Positions 1 through 6,097 of a DNA stretch of 6,675 bases are shown piece after piece; position 1 is the first letter of the stretch, and each line of letters starts with the position of its first letter. The DNA is from Akkermansiaceae bacterium. GTDB taxonomy: Bacteria > Verrucomicrobiota > Verrucomicrobiia > Verrucomicrobiales > Akkermansiaceae. The notes beneath the pieces were generated by a model. It did no database searches. It saw only the letters and a program-made list of their open reading frames with translations, and was not told the DNA's origin. Both the position numbers and the translations under genes were made by a program. The stretch lies in assembly GCA_029287105.1 (NCBI GenBank), contig JARFRT010000465.1:1-6675 (forward strand), in the 5' to 3' direction.

Positions 1-605
1 CTGATAAAGACAAAGGGCACATACCACTTCGGGTTGGGCACCTCACCGAGGAAGCGTTTGTAGAGCAGATAGCCACAGATGTGGAGGTTGAGCAGGAGGT
101 AACCATTCAGCACAATCACATCCCAGGTGAGCATCGAGATCGGCCAGTTGAATTTGCCAATCAGCGGGATCATGTGCCAGAACCGGTCGGGTCGGCCCAG
201 ATCCGCGATGACAAACATCAGGCACATGACGATGGATGCGATGGCGAGCAGCTCACCGATGATGACAGTGTCGTGCATGTCCTTGTCCTTGTAGATATAG
301 GCCGGGATCACCATCATCACCCCTCCGGCGGCGAGGCCGACGAGGAAGGTGAAGTTGGCGATGTAGAGCCCCCATGAGACGTGGTCGGTCATGGCGGTCC
401 GGATCATGCCGTCGCGCACCTGCAGGGCCCAGGCGTTGGCGCCGACGAGTGCCACGCAGGTGAGGAAGATCATCCATGCGTAGAACGTCCAGCTTCCCGA
501 GGTGCACAGTCGGAGTGCCATCCGGAGGAATTTGGGGTAGCTGTTCACGTGGAAGCCGGCGCTGTGCTGGGCGTTTTCGACAAGGGATGAATCATCTGAG
601 CTCAT
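1..605 (-). CDS. NrfD/HybB-like polytopic membrane protein, quinol-interacting subunit (3' end outside window)
   Basis: This is the N-terminal 201 residues of an integral membrane protein, starting at the ATG at 603-605 and continuing past the left edge. At least four long hydrophobic helices are visible, at about residues 38-61, 77-105, 113-136 and 155-182. A loop after helix 3 carries DLGRPDRFWHMIP, followed by FNWPISMLTWDV and a helix rich in Leu and Asn. That pattern is typical of the NrfD / HmcC / HybB family, whose members take electrons from or give them to menaquinone and dock a four-cluster Fe-S protein. It lies 60 bp downstream of such an Fe-S gene on the same strand, so the two probably form one complex. 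No Shine-Dalgarno motif precedes the ATG; the leader is C/A-rich. Family assignment is firm. The exact complex (Hmc-, Qrc-, ACIII- or Dsr-like) cannot be fixed from this fragment, and the direction of electron flow toward Nap is inferred from context. Confidence 0.92.
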   Translation of the reverse strand, partial: MSSDDSSLVENAQHSAGFHVNSYPKFLRMALRLCTSGSWTFYAWMIFLTCVALVGANAWALQVRDGMIRTAMTDHVSWGLYIANFTFLVGLAAGGVMMVIPAYIYKDKDMHDTVIIGELLAIASIVMCLMFVIADLGRPDRFWHMIPLIGKFNWPISMLTWDVIVLNGYLLLNLHICGYLLYKRFLGEVPNPKWYVPFVFI

Positions 606-665
606 AGCTGCTAGAGGGATTGAGAGTAGGTTGGTAGTTGGATCAATGGGCGCGTGCGGATCGGC

Positions 666-1643
666 CTATTCATCGAAGAAGTAGAAAAAGTTAGGTTTGG
701 TCCCGAGCTCCTCCTTGAGGACAAAGACACGCTTGTTGGCGAGCACGGTGCGGATCTCGGAGGTGGGGTCGAGCAGGTTGCCAAAGACGCGGGCACCGGT
801 CGGGCAGGCCTCGAGGCAGGCGGGGAGTTTCCCCTTGCGGGTGCGGTGCAGGCAGAAGGTGCACTTTTCCATGACCCCCTGGGTCCGGATGCGGTTGCTG
901 AGATACCCTTGCTCGGGATTGATTTCCTCCTTGGGGACTTCGGGCTTGGTCCAGTTGAACCGGCGGGCGTGGTACGGGCAGGCGGCTTCACAGTAGCGAC
1001 AGCCGATACACCAGTTGTAGTCGACCACGACGATGCCGTCCGATTCTTTCCAGGTGGCCTCCACCGGGCAGACGTCGACACAGGGTGGGTTTTCACACTG
1101 CTGGCACTGGACCGGCATGTAGAACTTGTCGGGCTGGGGGACGGGATGGTTGTAGTCGGCGCTGCCTTGTTCCATGTCCATCGACCCCTTGCTCATTTCG
1201 AGCACGGTGATGTAGGAGTTTCCGGAGGCGCGGTCGTGGTTGTTTTCCTCGTGGCAGGCCTTGGCGCAGCGGCGGCAGCCTACGCAGATGCTGAGGTTGA
1301 GGGCGTAGCCGAACTTGACCCCCTTCTGCGGGCGGATGTCGCTGATGTTGACCTCGGCGCCGTAGTCGTTTTTTGTTTCCTCCTCGAGGCGGGCAATGAC
1401 CTCATCGAGCTGGTCCTTGCTGAGTTCGCGGTAGTGGGTCTGGAGGAATTCGTCGACCGAGGTGCTTTCCTTCCATTCGGTGATGGGTGCCATGGCCTTG
1501 GCGAAGGCGGCGACCCCGAGGGTGGCGCCGGCACCTTTGAGGAGATTGCGCCGGCTGAAAAGCCCCTCGCCATTTTCTCCATCGGGTAGTGTGCTATGGC
1601 AGCCACAGTTGCTGCCGCATGATTCTTTGTTGTTGCCGTTCAT
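666..1643 (-). CDS. Tat-exported ferredoxin with four [4Fe-4S] clusters (HmcB/NrfC/DsrO-like)
   Basis: This 325-residue protein is the electron-transfer subunit expected to sit on the periplasmic face of the neighbouring NrfD-like protein. A twin-arginine signal (FSRRNLLKG, residues 29-37) is followed by a hydrophobic stretch to about residue 52. Four cysteine sets follow: C120/C123/C126/C130, C180/C183/C188/C192, C212/C215/C218/C222 and C261/C264/C276/C280. This is the standard four-cluster arrangement of the PsrB/NrfC/HmcB family. The C-terminal LGTKPNFFYFF resembles the usual family ending. The start at 1641-1643 is the only plausible one before the Tat motif, so the protein truly has a 28-residue leader before the signal, and this contains an odd C9-x3-C13-G-C15-H cluster. 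The gene begins 23 bp after the tetraheme cytochrome gene and precedes the NrfD gene, suggesting an operon. Partner and direction of electron flow are inferred. Confidence 0.94.
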   Translation of the reverse strand: MNGNNKESCGSNCGCHSTLPDGENGEGLFSRRNLLKGAGATLGVAAFAKAMAPITEWKESTSVDEFLQTHYRELSKDQLDEVIARLEEETKNDYGAEVNISDIRPQKGVKFGYALNLSICVGCRRCAKACHEENNHDRASGNSYITVLEMSKGSMDMEQGSADYNHPVPQPDKFYMPVQCQQCENPPCVDVCPVEATWKESDGIVVVDYNWCIGCRYCEAACPYHARRFNWTKPEVPKEEINPEQGYLSNRIRTQGVMEKCTFCLHRTRKGKLPACLEACPTGARVFGNLLDPTSEIRTVLANKRVFVLKEELGTKPNFFYFFDE

Positions 1644-1666
1644 ACCGGGTATTTCAGGTTGGTTGG

Positions 1667-2311
1667 TTAGTGTGCTGCCCCTTGGTTTCCGTGCGATTGC
1701 ACGCGTGTCTTCGGTGGGAAAACGGGCATCACCTTCGGGTAGGCCGGTGCGTGCGGGTCATGGCAGTCGACGCAGTTATTACGCGTGCGCGGTCCGCGGC
1801 TGAGATCCCAGTAGCCGTTCATGCCGCCATGGCTGCCGTTTTTGTAGTCGCGGTATTGTGGGCCGTGGCACTGGGCGCAGAGTTGCATGACATTCGAGAA
1901 GGAGACGGTTGTCGCGTCAGCAAGCCGGAGTGATTCATAGTCGTCCGGGTGATGACAACTTGCGCACTTGAGTGAGTTGTGGCGGAAGGACATACGCTGG
2001 TGGAAGTCGTTCAAATGACTGGCGTCCTCGGTGAGCGTGTTGGGTTTCTTGGTGTCGTGGCAGTTATTGCAGCGGATCATGACCGGCTTGCCTTCACGGT
2101 CTCTTTTGCCGGAATCAACCATCGGCATCAGGTCGGGTTTGCGGATGACGACGGGATGCCGCGTGTCACCTGGGGTCCAGGTTTCCAGTTCGCCACGCAC
2201 GGCGCCGCCGGTGCCTTGGATATAACTGACGGCAACGGCTGATAATAATCCCAGGATGATGAGCACCGCGACGACCACGATGGCTCGGCCTGTTGTTGAA
2301 ATCTCTTGCAT
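1667..2311 (-). CDS. membrane-anchored tetraheme c-type cytochrome
   Basis: Starting from the ATG at 2309-2311, this is a 214-residue protein. It has one N-terminal hydrophobic segment (about residues 10-31) that looks like an uncleaved anchor, then a periplasmic region with four c-heme motifs: CNNCH (81-85), CASCH (116-120), CAQCH (145-149) and CVDCH (180-184). Additional histidines between the motifs could give bis-His ligation. The topology resembles NapC/NrfH, but the heme spacing and the surrounding sequence do not match what I recall of that family, so I call it only a tetraheme cytochrome. It is the first gene of the leftward set and is divergent from napD. In Hmc and alternative complex III, a multiheme cytochrome likewise precedes the Fe-S and NrfD genes. 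It probably passes electrons from that module toward Nap. An in-frame TTG at 2330-2332 would add seven residues; neither start has a strong ribosome binding site. Confidence 0.9.
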   Translation of the reverse strand: MQEISTTGRAIVVVAVLIILGLLSAVAVSYIQGTGGAVRGELETWTPGDTRHPVVIRKPDLMPMVDSGKRDREGKPVMIRCNNCHDTKKPNTLTEDASHLNDFHQRMSFRHNSLKCASCHHPDDYESLRLADATTVSFSNVMQLCAQCHGPQYRDYKNGSHGGMNGYWDLSRGPRTRNNCVDCHDPHAPAYPKVMPVFPPKTRVQSHGNQGAAH

Positions 2312-2425
2312 GGTTTCGTGAAGTTTTCTCAATGTGGACGTCGACGTGAGCGGCGGAGGTCGGGCGCCGAATCAGCCGGTGATAAATGAGTGATGGAGTA
2401 AGTGGAGAAACTTTTCAATGAAAAA

Positions 2426-2441
2426 AAGAATTTTTATTCTT
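2426..2441. repeat. perfect 16-bp inverted repeat, possible operator
   Basis: AAGAAT and ATTCTT form 6-bp arms around a TTTT spacer. Weaker outer arms, TTTTCAA (2412-2418) and TTGAATAA (2440-2447), flank it with near-complementarity. The repeat overlaps the candidate -35 element of the napD promoter, the usual place for a dimeric regulator to act. The element is A+T-only apart from one G and one C, so chance occurrence in this A+T-rich island cannot be excluded. It lacks the G+C-rich stem of an intrinsic terminator, and no gene ends here. Confidence 0.45.
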
Positions 2442-2469
2442 GAATAATGCCGGCACCTGTTTCTATATC
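2440..2469 (+). promoter_or_regulatory. candidate sigma-70-type promoter for the nap operon
   Basis: TTGAAT (2440-2445) and TATATC (2464-2469) are separated by 18 bases and lie just upstream of napD. Transcription from this pair would begin near 2475, after the ATG at 2472 but before the ATG at 2499. That is one reason for choosing the later napD start. The match is by eye and moderate. Confidence 0.35.
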
Positions 2470-2498
2470 AAATGCATCGGAACAACCGACTTGAAAGG

Positions 2499-2768
2499 AT
2501 GCCAGTCAACGGATTATTGCTCACGCTCACGGAAGATGAAAATCTTGCGGGTGAATCATTGTTAGAAATTGCCCAACGTGGTGGCATCGAGCTGGGTGAG
2601 CGCACCGGCAGGTGGCAACCGCTGGTGGTGGAGACGGAGGGCACGCGTGAATCACATGAAGTGCATGAGTGGTTGGCGGAGCTTTCAGGTGTGGAGATGG
2701 TGGATGTTGTTTTTTCCAGTGTCAGCAGTCCGCCGCAAGACACCCCGTCGGAAAAAGTTTTGAAGTAA
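2499..2768 (+). CDS. napD: NapD, Tat-signal chaperone for the nitrate reductase catalytic subunit
   Basis: This small cytoplasmic protein (89 residues from the ATG at 2499) is placed directly before napA. NapD proteins bind the twin-arginine signal peptide of NapA and hold back export until the molybdenum cofactor is inserted. The N-terminal beta-strand after MPVNGLLLTL, a central segment ending PLVVE, and the later GVEMVDVVFSSV strand match the ferredoxin-like pattern of NapD, in which E. coli has GVLAVSLVYH at the same place. An in-frame ATG at 2472 would add MHRNNRLER, which does not look like family sequence and would lie across the candidate promoter. However, the later ATG has only an AAAGG touching it, so neither start is well supported by a ribosome binding site. 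It ends 28 bp before napA. Identification rests on context plus a modest sequence match, as NapD is poorly conserved. Confidence 0.83.
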   Translation: MPVNGLLLTLTEDENLAGESLLEIAQRGGIELGERTGRWQPLVVETEGTRESHEVHEWLAELSGVEMVDVVFSSVSSPPQDTPSEKVLK

Positions 2769-2796
2769 CAAGAGACCAATCAACCTAACCAAAAAA

Positions 2797-5217
2797 ATGA
2801 GTACCATGGAACGCCGCGACTTTTTAAAGATTTCCGCTATGACAGCGGCCACCGCTGCAGCGCAGGCGAAGGCCGGGGTTGAGCGCACAGTAATCCACAC
2901 GGATGATCACGGTATCCGCTGGGACAAGGCGCCGTGCCGTTTCTGCGGGACCGGTTGTCATGTCAAGGTGGGTGTCAAGGGCGGGCGGGTGATTGCGATT
3001 GCCGGTGCCGAGGACGCTGATGTGAACAAAGGGTTGCTGTGTGTGAAGGGTTACCATGTCGGGGGGATCCTTTACGGGAAGGATCGTCTGACCACGCCGA
3101 TGCTGCGCAAGGATGGCAAGCTGGAGCCTATCAGTTGGGACGAGGCAATCACGGTGGTGGCCGAGCGGATTTTCAAAGAGCCGAAGAAATTTGCCTTTTA
3201 CGGATCGGGCCAGTGGACGATCCCGGAGGGCTATGCCGCCCAGAAGTTTATCAAAGGGGGGTTGTCGAACAATCATATTGATCCGAATGCGCGTCTGTGC
3301 ATGGCGTCTGCGGTGACGGGTTTTCTTTCGACCTACGGTGTTGACGAGCCTGCGGGCTCCTATGATGACCTTGATCATGCCAGTGTGGTGATTTTCTGGG
3401 GTAACAACCCGGCCGAGATGCACCCGGTTCTTTTTTCCCGTATTGTCGACCGTCGTTCCCGGGGTGAGAAGGTGACAATCATTGACATCGGCACACGGCG
3501 CACGCGTTCCACCGAGTTTGCCGATCACTATCTGGAGTTCCGGCCCCAGACGGACCTTGCGATTGCGAACTGCATTTCCCATTACCTGATTGAGAATGAC
3601 AAGTATGATAAGGAGTTTGTCAGCAAGCACTGTAATTTCCGGATCGACGTTGACGACCAGACTCGTGATTTGTTTGGCAAGGCGAGCACCTTTGATGAGT
3701 TCAAGGCGAAGATGGCCACCTACACCCTTGAGTACACGAGCGAGCTATCCGGGGTGTCGGTGGAGAAGCTCAGGGTGTTGTGCGAGGTCTTTGCGGATTC
3801 CCAGGAGAGGATCACGTCGCTTTGGTGTATGGGTGTGAACCAGCACTATCGCGGCACGGCGATGAATCGTTTGCTACACGGAATCCACCTGCTCTCCGGT
3901 CACTTTGGCAAGCCTGGTGATGCTCCGACGAGTCTGACCGGCCAGCCGTCGGCCTGTGGTACTGCCCGTGAGGTGGGGACGCTCGCCCACGCGCTGCCCG
4001 GCGGTCGGATCGTGAAGAAGCCCGAGCACCGTGAAGCGTGTGAAAAAGCCTGGAACATGGCCGCCGGCACGATCAATCCGAAGCCCGGATATCACACTGT
4101 AAAGATGTTTGAAAAATTCTGCACACCCACGGCGGACGGGGGTGACATCTCGACGGTTTTGGTGCAGGTGACCAACCCCGGGCAGACGTTGCCGAACCTT
4201 TATAAGCTCTTCGATGCGAAGAAGAACCTGGCCGACAAGTTTCTGATCGTGTCGGAGGTTTACCCGACGGCCACCACGGAGCTTGCAGATCTTGTTCTTC
4301 CTGCGGCCCTTTGGGTTGAGAAGAGTGGTGTGTATGGCAACTCGGAGCGGCGGACCCAGCAGTGGTTCAAGCAGGTGGAACCTCCGGGAGGTGCCCGCGA
4401 GGACGTCTGGATGACCATTGCCATCGCGCACAAGCTTTTTGAAATGGGCTATCCCGGCATGAAGGACAAGGACGGCAAATTCATCTTCAGCTACAATGAC
4501 GAGCAGGGGAACGAAGTGCCGATCTGGGATTACGCGCACTTCCACGACATCAATGTCGACCGGGCCCTCTACGAGGAGTATCGGCCGCTGACCCATGGGA
4601 AGCACAAAGACGTTGCGCCCTATGATGTGCTGGTCAATGCCCACGGACTGCGCTGGCCGGTGGTGCAAACCAAGGACGGAAACTGGCGTGAGACCCGCTT
4701 CCGTTTCACCGAGGCAGACGATCCGTTTGTCAAAAAAGGGGCCGGCATCCAGTTTTACAATTCCTCCACCAAGGACGACAAGGCGCAGATCTGGTTCTGC
4801 CCGTATGAGGCGGCACCTGAGGAGCCCAGCAAGGAATACCCGTTCTGGCTTTGCACCGGACGCGTGCTCGAGCACTGGCACACGGGGAGTATGACGATGC
4901 GCGTGGACCAGCTCCGCAAGGCAATGCCCAAGGCCTACGTTGAAATGAACCCGAAGGATGCCGCCGAAAAGGGCATCAACAACGGGGGCCTGGTCAAGCT
5001 GACAACGGCACGTGGTGAGATTGTCCTTCCCGCATGGATCAATGGCCGGGCCTGTCCGCCCAGGGGTTCGGTGTTTGTGCCATTCTTTGACGAGAAGCTT
5101 CTGATCAACCGCCTTACGCTGGATGCCTACTGCCCTGTTTCGAAGGAACCGGACTACAAAAAGTGCGCCACCAAGGTGGAGAGGTATGACCCTGCCGAGA
5201 AAAAGCCGCTGCCCTAG
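2797..5217 (+). CDS. napA: NapA, periplasmic nitrate reductase catalytic subunit
   Basis: This 806-residue Mo-bisMGD enzyme reduces nitrate to nitrite in the periplasm. A Tat signal (MERRDFLK, residues 4-11) precedes an Ala-rich segment with likely cleavage near residue 26. The [4Fe-4S] ligands are C47, C50, C54 and C82, with K84 in the position that links cluster and cofactor. NARLCMASAV places the molybdenum-ligating cysteine at C168, a hallmark of Nap enzymes (formate dehydrogenases use Cys or Sec in a different context). GQPSACGTAREVG (382-394) and EHWHTGSMT (692-700) are further NapA signatures, the latter in the C-terminal dinucleotide-binding domain. The length is close to the NapB-dependent proteobacterial enzymes (about 830) and longer than the monomeric Desulfovibrio type (about 720). 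ATG codons at 2797 and 2806 are both possible starts; the leader is A/C-rich without a Shine-Dalgarno motif. It sits between napD and the napB-like gene. No key residue appears to be missing. Confidence 0.98.
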   Translation: MSTMERRDFLKISAMTAATAAAQAKAGVERTVIHTDDHGIRWDKAPCRFCGTGCHVKVGVKGGRVIAIAGAEDADVNKGLLCVKGYHVGGILYGKDRLTTPMLRKDGKLEPISWDEAITVVAERIFKEPKKFAFYGSGQWTIPEGYAAQKFIKGGLSNNHIDPNARLCMASAVTGFLSTYGVDEPAGSYDDLDHASVVIFWGNNPAEMHPVLFSRIVDRRSRGEKVTIIDIGTRRTRSTEFADHYLEFRPQTDLAIANCISHYLIENDKYDKEFVSKHCNFRIDVDDQTRDLFGKASTFDEFKAKMATYTLEYTSELSGVSVEKLRVLCEVFADSQERITSLWCMGVNQHYRGTAMNRLLHGIHLLSGHFGKPGDAPTSLTGQPSACGTAREVGTLAHALPGGRIVKKPEHREACEKAWNMAAGTINPKPGYHTVKMFEKFCTPTADGGDISTVLVQVTNPGQTLPNLYKLFDAKKNLADKFLIVSEVYPTATTELADLVLPAALWVEKSGVYGNSERRTQQWFKQVEPPGGAREDVWMTIAIAHKLFEMGYPGMKDKDGKFIFSYNDEQGNEVPIWDYAHFHDINVDRALYEEYRPLTHGKHKDVAPYDVLVNAHGLRWPVVQTKDGNWRETRFRFTEADDPFVKKGAGIQFYNSSTKDDKAQIWFCPYEAAPEEPSKEYPFWLCTGRVLEHWHTGSMTMRVDQLRKAMPKAYVEMNPKDAAEKGINNGGLVKLTTARGEIVLPAWINGRACPPRGSVFVPFFDEKLLINRLTLDAYCPVSKEPDYKKCATKVERYDPAEKKPLP

Positions 5218-5263
5218 AGTGCGCTGATCGAAAATTGAGGATGCATTCACACACCCGATAACC

Positions 5264-6082
5264 ATGGACTCACACGATATCGAAAAATACTTTGCCTCGC
5301 ATAAGAGCATTCTGGCGGTGGTGCTGATGGTGGTCGGCATTGTCTCCGTTTCCGGATTTTTCATGGGCATGCGCCAGAGCACCAGGGCGTCACGTGACGA
5401 CTCTCATTGGCGTTCAGCTCCCCAGGCGCTGGGGGATGAGCAGGCGGTCTATCCCGAGGCCCCGCTCTACAAGGATATTCCCACCGCAGCGTGGAAGGCG
5501 AACAAGGACTGGAAAAACGAGCTCGCCAACTTGCCCCATGAAAAGATGGACCGGACCGCCCGCGAGGTGATGGGCCACGACGAGCGTGCCGCGGCGCTGA
5601 GCGACCGGATCGAACGGCGCGCCTTCGACGGCGCGCCGCCCACCATCCCGCATGCCATCAATTACCGGGACGTGCGCTCCTGCTCCGCCTGCCACAGTCA
5701 GGATGCCAATGTGCTTGTCGCCGGAAAAAGGGTGCCCGCCATGAGCCATCCCTATTTTGCCAATTGCACCCAGTGTCACGCTCCTGCTGCCGGTATGGTG
5801 TTTGCCATTCACTCGGGAACCACGGGTCTTGTTGTCGAAAACAAGTTCCGTGGCAGCAAGCGCTACGGCAAAGGCCAGCGTGCGTCGCCCGGGGCGCCCC
5901 CCACGGTGCCGCACCCGCTCTGGATGCGCCAGAATTGCGTATCGTGCCACGGCCCCGGCATGCCTGATGCGGTGGTGACTCCGCACCCGCAACGCCAGAA
6001 TTGCCTTCAGTGTCACGCCCCTCACGGCGGCTATGACAACCGCGAGCAGCTTGGGCCATTGACTCCACCCGTCGGTGGGTGA
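5264..6082 (+). CDS. napB: tetraheme, membrane-anchored NapB-like cytochrome (duplicated NapB core)
   Basis: This 272-residue c-type cytochrome is the expected electron donor to NapA. It has an N-terminal hydrophobic segment (about 16-36) followed by an Arg-rich stretch with no clear cleavage site, so it is probably anchored. A heme-free charged region follows (about 45-120). Four heme motifs come next: CSACH (140-144), CTQCH (168-172), CVSCH (225-229) and CLQCH (247-251). The first pair lies in a NapB-type core: GAPPTIPH (123-130), CxxCH, MSH (160-162), then CTQCHAP. The second pair repeats the plan: GAPPTVPH (210-217), CxxCH, TPH (239-241), then CLQCHAP. H130, H162, H217 and H241 are candidate distal ligands. 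Ordinary NapB is a soluble diheme protein of roughly 150 residues, so this one is about twice the length with twice the hemes. It begins 46 bp after napA without a Shine-Dalgarno motif. The NapB relationship of the first core is good; duplication is inferred from the parallel motifs. Confidence 0.87.
   Translation: MDSHDIEKYFASHKSILAVVLMVVGIVSVSGFFMGMRQSTRASRDDSHWRSAPQALGDEQAVYPEAPLYKDIPTAAWKANKDWKNELANLPHEKMDRTAREVMGHDERAAALSDRIERRAFDGAPPTIPHAINYRDVRSCSACHSQDANVLVAGKRVPAMSHPYFANCTQCHAPAAGMVFAIHSGTTGLVVENKFRGSKRYGKGQRASPGAPPTVPHPLWMRQNCVSCHGPGMPDAVVTPHPQRQNCLQCHAPHGGYDNREQLGPLTPPVGG
5630..6028 (+). repeat. internal tandem duplication of the NapB heme core
   Basis: Two copies of one motif order lie in the NapB-like gene, at about 5630-5791 and 5891-6028. 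Each reads GAPPT[IV]PH, then CxxCH 8-10 residues later, a single His, and a CxQCHAP motif whose first Cys lies six residues after that His. They are separated by about 33 residues rich in Lys, Arg and Gly. The second copy is shorter between its two hemes. The copies are similar in protein but clearly diverged in DNA, so the duplication is old rather than a recent or assembly-made repeat. Confidence 0.75.
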
Positions 6083-6087
6083 TACAC

Positions 6088-6094
6088 AGGAGAG
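6088..6094 (+). promoter_or_regulatory. Shine-Dalgarno sequence of napF
   Basis: AGGAGAG lies just upstream of the ATG at 6098, with five bases between GGAG and the start codon. It is the only strong Shine-Dalgarno match before any gene in the window and fixes the napF start, five bases after the napB stop is cleared. Confidence 0.75.
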
Positions 6095-6097
6095 ACG

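Larger units (their letters stand above)
2312..2498. promoter_or_regulatory. divergent control region between the tetraheme cytochrome gene and napD
   Basis: This intergenic stretch should hold the promoters of both divergent gene sets. Its left half (to about 2400) is G+C-rich and shows nothing I recognise. Its right half (about 2403-2471) is strikingly A+T-rich compared with the rest of the window and contains a perfect 6-bp inverted repeat (2426-2441) next to a sigma-70-like element pair on the plus strand. A weaker minus-strand pair, TTGATA (2466-2471) and CATTAT (2444-2449) 16 bases apart, overlaps the same DNA. No complete FNR box (TTGAT-N4-ATCAA) is present. Assignment as a control region follows from position; the elements inside are visual matches only. 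Confidence 0.6.

Noticed and set aside
654..1589. Open frame of 311 codons on the plus strand
   Set aside because: It is antisense to the Fe-S protein, which has all sixteen cluster cysteines. The translation is a Val/Gly/Ala/Glu/Asp-rich composition without motifs.
1657..1668. GGTT triplet repeat between the cytochrome and Fe-S genes
   Set aside because: Three 4-bp units at a stop codon are too short to be distinguished from chance; it is better explained as part of the A/C-rich leader.
2449..2464. Sigma-54-like CGGCACCTG element
   Set aside because: The -24 element is imperfect and no GC-containing -12 element follows at the right distance.
2467..2471. Half FNR box (ATCAA) before napD
   Set aside because: The partner TTGAT half-site at the required spacing is missing, so an FNR/CRP-type site is not supported.
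2824..3630. Open frame of 268 codons on the minus strand
   Set aside because: It is antisense to the N-terminal part of napA, including the Fe-S and molybdenum-ligand motifs, and shows no domain of its own.
5241..5261. Six-codon upstream ORF (ATG to TAA) ending two bases before the napB start
   Set aside because: GAGG touches the ATG with no spacing and the peptide has no attenuator-like codon run. The arrangement is easily produced by chance.
5218..5263. Possible terminator between napA and the napB-like gene
   Set aside because: No stem followed by a T-run is visible, and the 46-bp gap is consistent with a continuing operon.
3874..5382. Long open frame of 502 codons on the minus strand
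   Set aside because: It lies opposite napA, whose motifs are unambiguous, and also runs into the napB-like gene. It has no recognisable domain and is the antisense shadow expected in G+C-rich coding DNA.
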